A stretch of DNA of 64,000 bases from positions 306,501-370,500 of the forward strand of contig AXCJ01000001.1 of the NCBI GenBank assembly GCA_000512675.1, given 5' to 3'. Made by a program: the position numbers and the translations under genes. The notes under the pieces were generated by a model that saw only the letters and a list, made by a program, of their open reading frames with translations, searched no databases and had not been told where the DNA came from. Shown piece by piece: positions 45,377-55,769 of this stretch (the stretch's first letter is position 1; each line of letters begins with the position of its first letter). Origin of the DNA: Candidatus Xenolissoclinum pacificiensis L6. Its GTDB lineage: Bacteria; Pseudomonadota; Alphaproteobacteria; Rickettsiales; Anaplasmataceae.

Positions 45377-48300
45377 TTATGTGGTTTTGACTCCAATTAT
45401 AAAAGAAGGTATATTTCTGATATAATATTCAGAATCTGTTGCATTTACGGATTTTATAGTATTGGAAAATGTTTGTGATGAAATATATTTTGTCCAATGA
45501 ACTAATATATCATCTATGTATGATTTCTGATTTTCCACGATAACAACTTCAATTGAAGCTGTTAAAGATAGATTCATTTCTTTACGAATTTGTTGTATAC
45601 ATCGTACTATATCTCTAGCATGTCCTTCCACAATTAATTCATGTGTAAGATGGGTATCTAAAGATACCATTAACATTCTTCCTTCAACAATGGAAGAATC
45701 ATCTCTAGCGGTTTTGATGAATATTGTGAAAAAATCAGACCCAAGTTCTAAATCTGATGTTTTTAAAATAGATCTTTCGTTTATGATTGAATAATTGCCT
45801 TGTTTGACTGATTTGGATAATTCTTGTACTCTTTCTGGGTAATGTTCTGCTAGTGTTTTATAGTTTAGTTTTACACAGACTTCTACATTTTCCATAATGG
45901 TATCAGCAAAGCGAACAGACTTAACATTAACTTCATCCATAATTATTTCTGCAAAATTCTCTAAATTTAAGTCTTTGTCATAGAATACAGTTAACTCCTT
46001 CAGAGGTTGTCTGATCTTTAATGTGTTGTGATTGCGTACAAACAATCCCGCATTACATATATCTCGTACAATATCCATTTTTTCAACTAATTCAGAATTT
46101 TCTAAGCAAAAATCTTTAGGATAGTCACAAGTATGAACAGAGGAAGTATGATTAAGAGATAAGAAGATAAATTCACTTAATATTGGTAATACAGGAGCAA
46201 TTATTTTACTAAAAGTAGATAAAACAAAAAACAGTGTATTGTATGCACTCATCTTACTGGGAGATTTTTCAGAGTCCCAGAATCGTTTTCTATTTCTTCG
46301 TATATACCAATTGTTTAATACGTCTATAAACAAGGTGATTTCTTTGCATACATTTACAATATTGTAACAACTAAAAGAATTGTATATTTTATTTGTAACT
46401 ATTTTAAGTTTATCTATAATATATTGATCAATTAATTCTCGATTTTTGTCAGAGTACGAGGCAGTTAATGCATCAGCATTTGCATACATAACAAAAAAAT
46501 GTAATGCATTAAGTATAGGTTTGATTACTAATCTATTGACATCTTTTATCATTGTATCATTCAATAAAAGATTGCCTCCATTTACTACAGCAGAGGACAT
46601 CATTAAGAATCTGACAGCATCTGTTCCATATGTATCAAACATTTTCATAGGATCAGGGTAATTGTTTAACCTTTTAGATAATTTGTTTCCATCATGATCT
46701 AGAACGACACCATGACATAGACAATTTTTAAAAGGGATTTTACCAAACAGTGCAACAGAGAGAACCATAAGGGTATAGAACCAACCTCTAGTTTGCGCTA
46801 GATATTCAGTAATAAAATCTGCTGGTAAGCTATTTTCAAATAACTCTTTATTCTCAAATGGATAATGATATTGTGCGAAAGGCATTGATCCGGATTCAAA
46901 CCAACAATCTAGAACTTCAGGAACCCTTTTAAGAGAAGCATCGGGATTAAGGGGATCTGGTCTTGTTAAAGCATCTAATGTTTCTCTATGCAAGTCACTG
47001 CATTTTACACCAAAATCTTTTTCAATTTCAGCGATGGATCCATATATATATAATGTTTTATTGTTAGGATCAGTAGATTTCCAAACAGGGATTGGCGTGC
47101 CCCAATATCTGTTGCGAGATATTGACCAGTCTCTTGCTCCCTCTAGCCAATTATTAAATAAACCACTGCCTATATATTCAGGATACCAATTTATCTGCTT
47201 GTTATAATTAACTAATTTATCTTTTATTTTAGTTACTTGAACATACCATGAAGAGACAGCTTTGTATATTAAAGGAGTATCAGTGCGCCAACAATGAGGA
47301 TAGTTATGTGAATAAGTATCTATTTTCCATATTTGTTTATTTGCTTTTAATAAGGTGATGATTTGATCATTTGCATCAAATACTTGTAGTTCTGCCAAAT
47401 TTCCTACTTCTTCTGTAAAACAGCCAGTGTCGTCAACTGGACATACAACAGGTATATGGTTTTTTTTGCATAATAGAAAATCATCTTCTCCAAAACCTGG
47501 TGCAATATGTACAATGGATGTTCCAGAACCTGCTTCTACAAAGTCTGCATGCAAAATAACAAAACTGTTTTTATTAGACTGAAAATAGTCAAATAAAGGT
47601 TTATATTTAAGACCAATAAGTTTTTTTGTATCAATATTAATTCCTTCTTCTTGAGAGAGAAACTCCTCAGAAGCAATTACATAATAATCTTTTTTATCAA
47701 CGATTTTATATTTAAGGTCTGCTGAAATAGCAAGTGCTAGGTTTGATGGTAGTGTCCATGGGGTGGTTGTCCAGACCAATAGAAATACATCTTTATCTTC
47801 GTAACCAGTAAGGGCATCTGTTAGACAGAATTTTGCTATAACAGTTTTACTTATTTTTTTACGATAAGCATTATCTATCCTAGTTTCAAAATTCGACAGA
47901 GGTGTCTGACAAGCCCAACTATAAGGTACTACACGTTTATCCTCATATATTAGACCTTTTTCGTGCAAGGTTTTAAAAGCCCATAACACTGATTCCATAA
48001 AAGAAACATCCATTGTTTTATATGTATCTTGGAAATTGACCCAACGTGCTTGTCTATTCACATATTTTTCCCAGGCGCTTGAATATTTCATGACTGATTT
48101 ACGACAGTGTTCATTAAACTTATCTATCCCAAATTCAGCAATTTGTTTTTGTCCTGAAATATTTAATTCCTTTTCAGTTGCCATTTCTGCTGGCAAACCG
48201 TGACAGTCCCAACCAAAACGGCGAGGAACTTTATATCCATTCATTGTAGAGAATCGAGCTACGATATCTTTTATATATCCAGTTAGTAAATGTCCGTAAT

Positions 48301-48502
48301 GTGGTAGCCCATTAGCAAATGGTGGGCCATCGTATAGTACATATTCTGCACATTTCACACGTCCTGATATGCTCAATGCAAATACCTTTTCTGTATCCCA
48401 GTAATCAAATATATATTTATCTATTTCATTAATAGATATATTGGATACCAGATCGGGATATATAACACTATTTTTTGTAGATATTTTCCCTGAAGAATGC
48501 AT
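45377..48502 (-). CDS. ileS: Isoleucyl-tRNA synthetase
   Basis: 1041 aa. Class I synthetase: HIGH motif as HYGH in PFANGLPHYGHLLTG, WDCHGLPAE, the editing domain with TTPWTLPSNLALA, and the KMSKS motif as KLSKRL in GNKLSKRLNNYPDP. The length and the K-SKRLKNYPDP form belong to the eukaryote/archaea-like IleRS type rather than the E. coli type, as known in Rickettsiales. This type is often associated with mupirocin resistance. Full length without interruption. Confidence 0.97.
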   Translation of the reverse strand: MHSSGKISTKNSVIYPDLVSNISINEIDKYIFDYWDTEKVFALSISGRVKCAEYVLYDGPPFANGLPHYGHLLTGYIKDIVARFSTMNGYKVPRRFGWDCHGLPAEMATEKELNISGQKQIAEFGIDKFNEHCRKSVMKYSSAWEKYVNRQARWVNFQDTYKTMDVSFMESVLWAFKTLHEKGLIYEDKRVVPYSWACQTPLSNFETRIDNAYRKKISKTVIAKFCLTDALTGYEDKDVFLLVWTTTPWTLPSNLALAISADLKYKIVDKKDYYVIASEEFLSQEEGINIDTKKLIGLKYKPLFDYFQSNKNSFVILHADFVEAGSGTSIVHIAPGFGEDDFLLCKKNHIPVVCPVDDTGCFTEEVGNLAELQVFDANDQIITLLKANKQIWKIDTYSHNYPHCWRTDTPLIYKAVSSWYVQVTKIKDKLVNYNKQINWYPEYIGSGLFNNWLEGARDWSISRNRYWGTPIPVWKSTDPNNKTLYIYGSIAEIEKDFGVKCSDLHRETLDALTRPDPLNPDASLKRVPEVLDCWFESGSMPFAQYHYPFENKELFENSLPADFITEYLAQTRGWFYTLMVLSVALFGKIPFKNCLCHGVVLDHDGNKLSKRLNNYPDPMKMFDTYGTDAVRFLMMSSAVVNGGNLLLNDTMIKDVNRLVIKPILNALHFFVMYANADALTASYSDKNRELIDQYIIDKLKIVTNKIYNSFSCYNIVNVCKEITLFIDVLNNWYIRRNRKRFWDSEKSPSKMSAYNTLFFVLSTFSKIIAPVLPILSEFIFLSLNHTSSVHTCDYPKDFCLENSELVEKMDIVRDICNAGLFVRNHNTLKIRQPLKELTVFYDKDLNLENFAEIIMDEVNVKSVRFADTIMENVEVCVKLNYKTLAEHYPERVQELSKSVKQGNYSIINERSILKTSDLELGSDFFTIFIKTARDDSSIVEGRMLMVSLDTHLTHELIVEGHARDIVRCIQQIRKEMNLSLTASIEVVIVENQKSYIDDILVHWTKYISSQTFSNTIKSVNATDSEYYIRNIPSFIIGVKTT

Positions 48503-48689
48503 GAATAAAGATTTAAATAATCAAAGACTCTTTCTATCATAAAACAGATCATCCCTCAACTCAATTACAAGCTATAAAATAATTAATGTTTGTCGACAAT
48601 ATGTTTGTGACATAAATACTTAAGATCAGCCATAAAAAGATAAATAGTCTAAAAGTATTTATCAAAATATTTTTTTATAGAAGAAGGTA

Positions 48690-49572
48690 GATCTAATAAT
48701 ATCAACATATAAATAGAATGATGATGCTAAACTATAAAAAGGTTTGCAAGAAACCACATGTATTCTTTGGACCATATTTGGTATGAAGATAAATAAATTC
48801 AATAGGATAGTTAAAAAGGCACATCCTATATGGAAACGCAAAGTAATATAAAGAACAAGAAAACCATATAAGTTAGGTCATTGTCATTATACTCCCGTAG
48901 TTATGTTACGCAGAAATTTAGAAATTTATAGTATGTTTATTTGATATTCATGATTCACAAGTATGTAGATACATCAGAAAAATAAACCCATTGTAGCTAG
49001 TATATATCTATTACTAAAAGTAAGAAACAGGAATATATAGAAGGGATGATTATAGATGCTACAGAACAAACGATTAAATGTTCTAAAAAGCAACGGAAAA
49101 CATAATATTCCTCTAAGAAGAAAGATCATACTATAAAAACTGTAGAGTTAATTATAAGGATGTATTGTACAAGTATCTAAAACCTATCCTGGTGCTATAT
49201 ATGACTTTAAACTATTCAAGCAACAAGAATTTCCTCTTCTAGAATATAAACTGCTGGTGTTTATCAGGTTATTGATAAATATCATAAAGAGTTCATATAT
49301 CCTTGTAAAAACACTAAGAATAGATCAATAAGTTTTAAAGAGAAAAATCATAATACCCTTGTATCAAAAACTCGTATTAAGGACGAACATGTCATTCGTA
49401 TTCTCAAGACTTTTAATATACTTTCACATAGATATCGCAAGAAAGAGATATAATATAAAATTCAATATCATTGCTGGTATTGTTAATAGAAATCATGACT
49501 TCTGATTAATCAATTACAAACCCATCTTATATTATTATGTTATATCAATGTAATTTCACGGGAGGTATAGTG
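48690..49572 (+). pseudogene. Full-length but decayed IS-C copy
   Basis: About 880 bp from the ATATCAACATATAAATAGAA left end to TTTCACGGGAGG on the right. Translations in changing frames follow the ISL2-type transposase from helix-turn-helix to the C-terminal block: MIIDATEQTIK, FKLFKQQEFPLL, SFKEKNHNTLVSKTRIKDE, FNIIAGIVNRNHD. Numerous stops and shifts. It is the best reference copy for the deleted IS-C elements elsewhere. The flanking 48503-48689 and 49573-49860 show nothing except a short tandem repeat. Confidence 0.7.
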
Positions 49573-49650
49573 TCTACCTGTTTGTATAGGTATTACGGTA
49601 TATGGCAAAAGATATAGGTTTAATATTGTGGATGAATTTTTAGATGATTT

Positions 49651-49698
49651 GTTGCACTGTTCTACTTATATTTTGTTGCACTGTTCTACTTATATTCT
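49651..49698. repeat. 24-bp direct tandem repeat, two copies
   Basis: GTTGCACTGTTCTACTTATA followed by TTTT or TTCT, at 49651-49674 and 49675-49698. It lies in the gap before the fliS-like gene. Two units without spacers; function unknown. Confidence 0.85.
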
Positions 49699-49860
49699 GT
49701 TTTGGTAATATTGGTTTATTGGATCTGAAATTTTATTGAACATTATTAGTAAAAATACTAACATAATTTACTGTAATATAGTGTATGTTTGGAATATTTA
49801 ATATTAATTTAACGACTATATAGTAATATTTATTAGTATATAAATGAGTTCCAAATAACA

Positions 49861-50274
49861 ATGTACTCTTATTATCATAAAGCTTATGCAACTGCTCCAA
49901 AAGGATCAGCAGTAGAAAATCTGGTAGTTGCCTATGATTCAATGTTAGAGATACTACAACACATCTCCGAGTATTATGAGAAAAATATTAAAGGCAAGGA
50001 AGATCAAATTATTTTGTTATTCAATGATGATGGATATAAACAATATATTGCTTATCTGGATAAACTGTTAAAAATTGTGAATGCATTGCAAAATAGTTTG
50101 GTGAATAGAGATAATAATTACCGAGAAGAATATGAGGCAATGCTTAATATATATCGGAATGCAACTAACATGATATTATCTCTCCGCTATAATAATAAAC
50201 AGGAGAATATGCAAATAATAGAAAGACTGATTGCACATTTTACAGATCTTAGGGATTATATTATCACTCTATAG
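49861..50274 (+). CDS. fliS: Putative flagellin chaperone FliS
   Basis: 137 aa, all-helical. The N-terminus YYHKAYATAPKGSAVENLVVAYDSMLEIL resembles the Y-----V-TASP--L--MLYDG--- start of FliS. Helices with YLDKLLKIVNALQNSL and YEAMLNIYRNATNMILSL match the pattern of the later FliS helices. FliS binds the C-terminus of flagellin and prevents early polymerisation. No flagellin gene is in the window. Assignment depends on pattern and length, supported by other flagellar genes nearby. Confidence 0.55.
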   Translation: MYSYYHKAYATAPKGSAVENLVVAYDSMLEILQHISEYYEKNIKGKEDQIILLFNDDGYKQYIAYLDKLLKIVNALQNSLVNRDNNYREEYEAMLNIYRNATNMILSLRYNNKQENMQIIERLIAHFTDLRDYIITL

Positions 50275-50606
50275 ATGATCGAGGGCGATTTTCATAATCG
50301 GCTATGTGTGCTCTATTTGAACTTATTGTGTTGAGCAAGGGAGATGGGATTCTAGTATGATTAATCATGCTGTTGCTTTTAGAAAAGTGTATACAGTAGA
50401 ATTTTCAGAGAGTATTTGAAGATGTTTTGTTGTAACTATGTAGAATGTTCTGTTTATAATATTTACTTGTGATTATGGATCCTTAAGTGTGTTGTTCTAG
50501 GCCAATACATGCAATATTTTTTCTTTTGCGATATTTCTTTAACTTGTTTCCGAAAATGTCTTATCTGTTGTGAATCTTTTATATATTTTTTGAATAGATT
50601 TGTAAT
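50275..50606. other. Intergenic region between convergent genes, nothing recognised
   Basis: 332 bp with no open frame, IS end or RNA gene. A G-rich AGGGCGATTTTCATAATCGG segment lies just behind fliS but does not form a strong terminator hairpin. Confidence 0.4.
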
Positions 50607-51407
50607 TTATACTCCTAGGTGATCTAAGAATAGTTTTGTAACTATTTTGATAGATTCTATGATTCTATAGTCTGTTATTTTATGATTGTCAAGATTCATA
50701 ATTAAACCTTCAGGATGTCCTTGGAATAGTAATATTGGGTATTTCATATTATACACAATTGATATGACACGTTTATTGCTTGAAAGAGCAAGGATCTTGT
50801 AATGTAATGCAGACAGTTTGATATGGTTGCTTGCATTATTTATGATGCCTTCATAATTTATATGAGGAATATATATATTCTTCATTTTATACTCTTTTTC
50901 ATGGTTCGTGATTTTTTGAACTACTGAATTTGGGGTTAGGAATGATAAATCTAATATATTGCATATACCATGTTCTTTTGCTTGTATTTCAGCAGGTATA
51001 TTAAACGTACTGAGTCTCTGGGGCTGTATACCTTGTAGAGATAATACACCTTGTAATCCTCCACAAACACCTATGATACGTATATGAAGTTGATAACACA
51101 TTTTTAATATTACATATATTAGCAATTGTCTGCGACCAGAGGGGTAAAGGGGAGGACTGGATATATTATAGAAGTATCCAGGGATGATAAATGTTGTAAT
51201 ATTATGGTATTTGATGATTTTGAATACCTTGTTGTATAGCAGGGTTTGGTTACTAAAATCATGTGATATTATATTGTAATCTATTATATGTATGTCAAAA
51301 CCTAGCTTATTTAAAGCCTGTATCATATTTTGGGATCCAAGCATTTCATGTTCTGTTACTGGGTGATTTGTTGTAATTACTCCGGCACATTTTTTCATAC
51401 TTGTCAT
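50607..51407 (-). CDS. Class I glutamine amidotransferase / peptidase C26-like protein
   Basis: 266 aa. The full putative catalytic triad is visible: nucleophile C115 in IIGVCGGLQGVL, H231 and E233 in LLFQGHPEGL. FIIPGYFYNISSPPLYPSG precedes the Cys in the place of the GG-D--P-Y segment of gamma-glutamyl-GABA hydrolases (PuuD-like, C26). No synthetase domain or partner subunit is adjacent, so it may be a stand-alone hydrolase of gamma-glutamyl compounds. It is clearly related in layout to the 591-aa protein at 16733-18508. Substrate unknown. Confidence 0.65.
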   Translation of the reverse strand: MTSMKKCAGVITTNHPVTEHEMLGSQNMIQALNKLGFDIHIIDYNIISHDFSNQTLLYNKVFKIIKYHNITTFIIPGYFYNISSPPLYPSGRRQLLIYVILKMCYQLHIRIIGVCGGLQGVLSLQGIQPQRLSTFNIPAEIQAKEHGICNILDLSFLTPNSVVQKITNHEKEYKMKNIYIPHINYEGIINNASNHIKLSALHYKILALSSNKRVISIVYNMKYPILLFQGHPEGLIMNLDNHKITDYRIIESIKIVTKLFLDHLGV

Positions 51408-51804
51408 ATCCTAAAACTATATTCAAGTTATGTATATATCAAAAATGTACATAGTAAATCAATACTTTTTATATTAGAAAAGATTTTTATATGAGAGAAT
51501 GCTGAGAAATTAGGAAGTGTTTAAAATGCTATCGTTTCAGCAAGAAAATCGTACTAAATAGAATATACAAAAGCAAGGAAAGAGATCTAGTCACTGGAGG
51601 GTATATTTTTGTGGTAATATCTATCTAGGTTGTTTAGCATATGTGGGAGAATTAGGATACAGTGGTTTATGGTGCTGAGAGACAGAGATATGTAGTGATA
51701 TGGATATCGGAAGGGGGTAGAATGGAAATAGAAGAGTTTGTATGATTGTTCTTATTTTATCTATTGAATCTTTATGAATAAAAATATACAATTGTAGAGT
51801 CTGG
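51408..51804. other. Intergenic region between divergent genes, nothing recognised
   Basis: 397 bp upstream of pgsA and of the amidotransferase-like gene. Several G-rich stretches but no IS end, open frame or RNA gene. It must contain both promoters; none is clear. Confidence 0.4.
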
Positions 51805-52362
51805 ATGCAATTAATTATCGCTCATGTGACAGTACCTAATATTTTGACGGTTTTTAGACTTCTCATCTCTCCTGTTATATGGTGCTTGCTGTATATTTAT
51901 ACGCCATTTTCTAGTATACTAGCAACTTTTCTTTTTTTGGTTGCGAGCTTAACGGATTTTTTGGATGGTTATATAGCTCGTGTTTATTCTATGCATTCAT
52001 CTTTTGGGAAGATATTTGATCCAATAGCAGACAAAATTCTTGTTGTTTCTATAATGATGATGTTAGTGCATTCTTCAGTAATTGCATCGATCCATGTATT
52101 TGCGGTTGTTATAATAATTTGTAGAGAGATTTTTATATCTGGTTTACGGGAATTTCTGCTATCTGTAGGAAAGACTAGAATTGATGTGAGTATTTTGGGC
52201 AAGATCAAGACAACCATGCAAATTATAACTATTTCTGTACTAATGTTAAGTATACATTGTAATTTATTTTCAGTACTGGGGGAGGTTCTCTTATGGGTAT
52301 CTGCGTTTTTTGCTGTTCTTTCGGGAGTCCATTATCTCACTAATTCTTTGAGCGAGTTATAA
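51805..52362 (+). CDS. pgsA: CDP-diacylglycerol-glycerol-3-phosphate 3-phosphatidyltransferase
   Basis: 185 aa with four to five membrane helices. The CDP-alcohol phosphotransferase motif DG-x2-AR-x8-G-x3-D-x3-D is intact in DGYIARVYSMHSSFGKIFD and the following PIADK. PNILTVFRLLISP at the N-terminus is typical of PgsA. It makes phosphatidylglycerophosphate, precursor of phosphatidylglycerol, at the inner membrane. Confidence 0.93.
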   Translation: MQLIIAHVTVPNILTVFRLLISPVIWCLLYIYTPFSSILATFLFLVASLTDFLDGYIARVYSMHSSFGKIFDPIADKILVVSIMMMLVHSSVIASIHVFAVVIIICREIFISGLREFLLSVGKTRIDVSILGKIKTTMQIITISVLMLSIHCNLFSVLGEVLLWVSAFFAVLSGVHYLTNSLSEL

Positions 52363-52499
52363 CTGGTTCAATTTATTACGTACTAGTAATTTTTCTTAGA
52401 TATATCAGATGTTTGGGCAATTGTATTGATGAAGCGGAATATTTTAGTCAAAGATGCTACTGAAACAGTATTCTATAGTTGACTCATTATAAAAATATT

Positions 52500-52701
52500 A
52501 TAATATTTGATTTTCAAATAGTGCATCAATCGAACAGTTTGTTTTGCGTCGCATGACATTGGCTTGAACTCATTTGTTTCAATAGGATTAATCTCTGGGT
52601 AATAGGGAGGAAAATTTACTCATTAGAGCACCTATATTCCTGTCTTTGGTACCCCAATTATGTATTCTGTAACATTTTTTTCCTTTCAGTGAATATCCAT
52701 A
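52500..52701 (-). pseudogene. IS630-family transposase, C-terminal piece
   Basis: Minus-strand reading gives KGKKCYRIHNWGTKDRNIG and then a YPEINPIE motif, equivalent to the SPDLNPIE block that holds the last catalytic Glu of IS630/Tc1-mariner transposases. It continues the piece at 53446-53800 across an inserted IS-A. Confidence 0.65.
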
Positions 52702-53445
52702 GCACTGTTAACAAAGGTTTGTACTCAGGTTAAATTTGGGCTAGAATTCATGAAACAAATAACATATGGGAAATGGTGGATAGAGGATTATATCTGCAGT
52801 GAGGAAAGATTTGATGAGATCATCTTATTAAGAATCGTCAAGAGTGATGTATGGAAGGGACATTCACCAAAAATTAGTCATATTTTGTGCAATATTAGAG
52901 GGGGGGTATTCCTAAGTGCTGATGTATAATATGATTCCAACGGGGGAATGAAAGAAGTGAAAGATAGTATCTATATTACATAACAATGAGGGAGTAGAAT
53001 CTAATGTAGTGATATGTGATGAACATTTATAGCATAGGGTCACAACAAGGGGTCAGCAATCAAGGAAAGGAAGAAGCATATCAGAATAAACACTACATTT
53101 AGTCATAATGCAGGACTTTAAGGTGATAGAAGTTTTTCTAACAGATGGAAATAAGGCAAGTATAGAATTTTGCCAGTGAATTGAAAAAAATGGTTGTTAT
53201 GTGGTAGAAGGAAAAGGATATGATAGTGATAAACAGAAGCTATAAAAACAATATAATATTCCACCTGGTAGAAATAATCGTATTAAACCATTATATATAA
53301 CAAGCATATATTCAAATTCCGATCTAAAATAGAAAATTTCTTCACTAAACTCAAGAAAAATATACGTTTAGCTTTATGATTTGAAAAATTAGACTTATCT
53401 TTTATTGCTGTTACGTATATTAAATATAACTTTTGGTAACGGGCC
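52702..53445 (+). mobile_element. Full-length decayed IS-A (IS5/IS427-like) inserted in IS630
   Basis: 744 bp with ends GCACTGTTAACAAAGG (52702) and CTTTTGGTAACGGGCC (53430-53445, inverted) and a TA duplication at 52700-52701 and 53446-53447. Inside, broken frames give the N-terminal domain, a KGRSKGG-RI-TTFSHNAGL-like block containing the DDE core region, then VVEGKGYDSDKQ and a decayed YNIPPGRNNRIKP and FEKLDLSFIAV end. Multiple stops and frameshifts make it inactive. Confidence 0.75.
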
Positions 53446-53800
53446 TAGATTTTTGGTATATCATGGGAAAACCCAGATTCATCAATATATATAATAGGGT
53501 TATTATGTGGTTGATATCTCCTGATCTTTTGGCTTTACTCTGGTATGTTTTAGAGTTTTTGATATGTGATATTCAGGTGTCGTAATGCATACAATACACA
53601 ATGATTCCTAATCTTTTCGCTCTTGCATACTTTTTACATCTATTTCTAAAACATCCATATTTATTTTGCTTTTTTTGGTTCTAACTTTTTGCTTCAATTA
53701 TATAACGTCTGTTTGTGTATTACAAAACGCTTTGTTACCTTTCAAGACTCAACTTATGTTCCTCTTTTTATGCATCCACAGAGAGGGTTAAGTAAATAAC
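53446..53800 (-). pseudogene. IS630-family transposase, N-terminal and core piece
   Basis: Minus-strand reading shows AKRLGIIVYCMHYDT-like helix-turn-helix, a KNSKTYQSKAKRSG stretch and IIYIDESGFSHDIPK, where DESGF (53470-53484) is the second-Asp motif of IS630 transposases. Frameshifts and stops are present. Downstream of IS-A the protein continues at 52500-52701. Confidence 0.65.
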
Positions 53801-54434
53801 GATGGAAGTGATATCTTATTGATATTCACAAATAAAGGATACAGCTAAGTCTGGCATATGAACAGATTTAGAGACTACGATAGATTTATGTTTAAATCTA
53901 ATAAGCCAGTGTTTTTTAAAGATCAATAGTAAGAGATGTACTTATAATAAGTTTAGACTTAGTTAGCATTAGCATATGCAGTGAGATTATCAGTACAGAA
54001 AAATTGCACATGTCTGGATGCAATTATAAAGCTTCCTCAGTGGTTATGTTGTTCGATTTTCCATTCAAGTAGTTGACCTGTAATAGAATAGGGCTAGCAT
54101 ATCTAAAATTTATTCCTATATTTCTGTTTCCCGTTCACAAAAACACTTTTTACTTGCTCTACTGATTCACATTCGGACGTTTCATTTTTACTTCAGTGGT
54201 AACAAAATAACTTCATTCTCCTAGCGTTATTTACTTAATCTCCTCGTTTTTTATAATATTATTATTGAATCAGTATATTTCTTTTGTCTCAAAAATATTT
54301 TTAACTTATCAGATTATAAAACTCGCCTAGAAGAACTTGGTGTACAGAGAGATCCGCAAATTTTTCGAACATGTAATGGGTGAGGATTACAAGATAAAGC
54401 TACCAAGAAGAACCAAAGATTTTATGCTTATTCA
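53801..54434. other. Gene-free stretch, probably more decayed IS
   Basis: Continues from the IS630 remnant to the fliL stop. No family can be named. A fragment near 54205-54245 resembles the AT-rich segment at 20661-20690 (CTTCATTC followed by CTAG and a TTA-rich run), which suggests a shared repeat. Confidence 0.35.
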
Positions 54435-54905
54435 CTAGTCTACGACAAAATCAGTGATCAAAACATTAGTTACAAAAACAGGGTCTACGACTTTATTTAT
54501 TCTTATCAACAGTTCTTCTTTTATCAGGAAGATAATTTCGCTATCGTCAAAGTCTTCAGTTCTGAGAGTGCGTAAGAAACTTATAATGATATCTTTGACA
54601 TAAGGAATATTATTTTCCAATATATTTTTATCGTGGGCATTTTCAATCTCCAACGCTACACCTACTCTCAGTACATAAGGATTAAGATTCTTGTCAGATA
54701 TATTGATGGTTAACGGAGTCAAGATAATCAGACGCATATGCTCAGAGTTTTCAATATCTGAAGTATTTTTTTCATTTTTTCCCTTATCTGGGAGACTTAA
54801 AAACAAGACTACAGACAATACAATCACACAAACTACAAGAACGGATATAACAAGTTTCTTGTTTGTCAAAAAATACTCTTTTATATTTATATCTTTTAAA
54901 CCCAT
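54435..54905 (-). CDS. fliL: Flagellar basal body-associated protein FliL
   Basis: About 156 aa from ATG 54905; the frame is open to a TTG at 54917. One N-terminal membrane helix (LVISVLVVCVIVLSVVLFLSL) is followed by a linker and the FliL domain: LIILTPLTINISDKNLNPYVLRVGVALE, then IPYVKDIIISFLRTLRTEDF, LIKEELLIRINKVV and the terminal LITDFVVD. FliL surrounds the stator units at the motor. Intact frame between two IS-filled gaps. Confidence 0.85.
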   Translation of the reverse strand: MGLKDINIKEYFLTNKKLVISVLVVCVIVLSVVLFLSLPDKGKNEKNTSDIENSEHMRLIILTPLTINISDKNLNPYVLRVGVALEIENAHDKNILENNIPYVKDIIISFLRTLRTEDFDDSEIIFLIKEELLIRINKVVDPVFVTNVLITDFVVD

Positions 54906-55144
54906 ACTAATCACCAATGAATAAATTCCACACAGAAGTTACGGAAAAATAAGAAGAATTATCATAACACCGAAAACAGAAGAATATTCCTAGTTAAGAA
55001 CAATCAAATGGACAAGTAAACAGCCTTACAACGAGCAAAAACAAGTAGCAGACCCCACTAATCGACTAGGGCTAAGGTTAGCATAACAAAAAATATATCT
55101 CAAGTAAGATGAAGCATTTTACTTGTCTAAAGCTATTTATTATA

Positions 55145-55245
55145 GAAAAATTAAGGTTTACAGGAGGCCTAATACCCTTCTCTCAAAAACTCGTATTAAG
55201 ATCGAGCATATTTTTCGTAATATTAAGACTTTTTTTAATATGTGA
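55145..55245 (+). pseudogene. IS-C fragment
   Basis: Begins with the terminal-repeat-like TTTACAGGAGGCCTAA and encodes LLSKTRIKIEHIFRNIKTF, a C-terminal piece of the IS-C transposase. Between 54906 and 55145 nothing else is recognised. Confidence 0.5.
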
Positions 55246-55309
55246 AAAGAAGTCGTATTGAAATGGGTCGTAGTTCATAACCCAGATATAGTCTTATAGA
55301 TTCACAAAG

Positions 55310-55700
55310 CGCCAAGACAACATATAAATGTATGAATGAGGTATTGATGGAGGAAGAAAGTTAGAGGATGAAAAGTGTACACTGTAACAGACAGACATCT
55401 TTTACATGTTAGTGTTCATGTTGCAGGATGTAATGTATTTCAAGCAGCACAAAGAAAATATCCTGGGGTAAAAGTGACGGATGCTGGATATAGAGGAACT
55501 TCTCAAATTTTGTTATACTAAAGTAAAATTTAAAGATTTCTGTTCTACTGCTCGTAAATGGACAGTTCTTGCTATGATGGGTTGTGGAACGTTATTCTGA
55601 TTAGGTTACTTCAGAAGATTATTCAAGGATTATGAAATACTACAAGTTCTGCTGAAAATACTATTATAATTACTCATTCTACGACTTTGCTTTCTATACT
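55310..55700 (+). pseudogene. IS5-family (IS1031-like) transposase C-terminal remnant
   Basis: Reading HLLHVSVHAAGCNVFQAAQR, then VKVTDAGYRGTSQ, KWTVLAMMGCGTLF and GYFRRLFKDYEILQ follows the VDTLGLLL-V-VTAA, ADGGYAG, and W-VERTF-WLGRYRRLSKDYE blocks of IS1031-type transposases. It differs from IS-A, IS-B and IS-C and is a fourth IS5-type lineage in the window. Frameshifts and stops are present. Confidence 0.65.
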
Positions 55701-55769
55701 GTAATAACTATAAAGAAAGGTTCTAAGTTTTGTATAGGGGTTTCAAATTATATAAACAGGTTACATAAT

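Noticed and set aside
49651-49698. Start of a CRISPR array
   Set aside because: Only two directly adjacent units, with no spacers and no cas genes.
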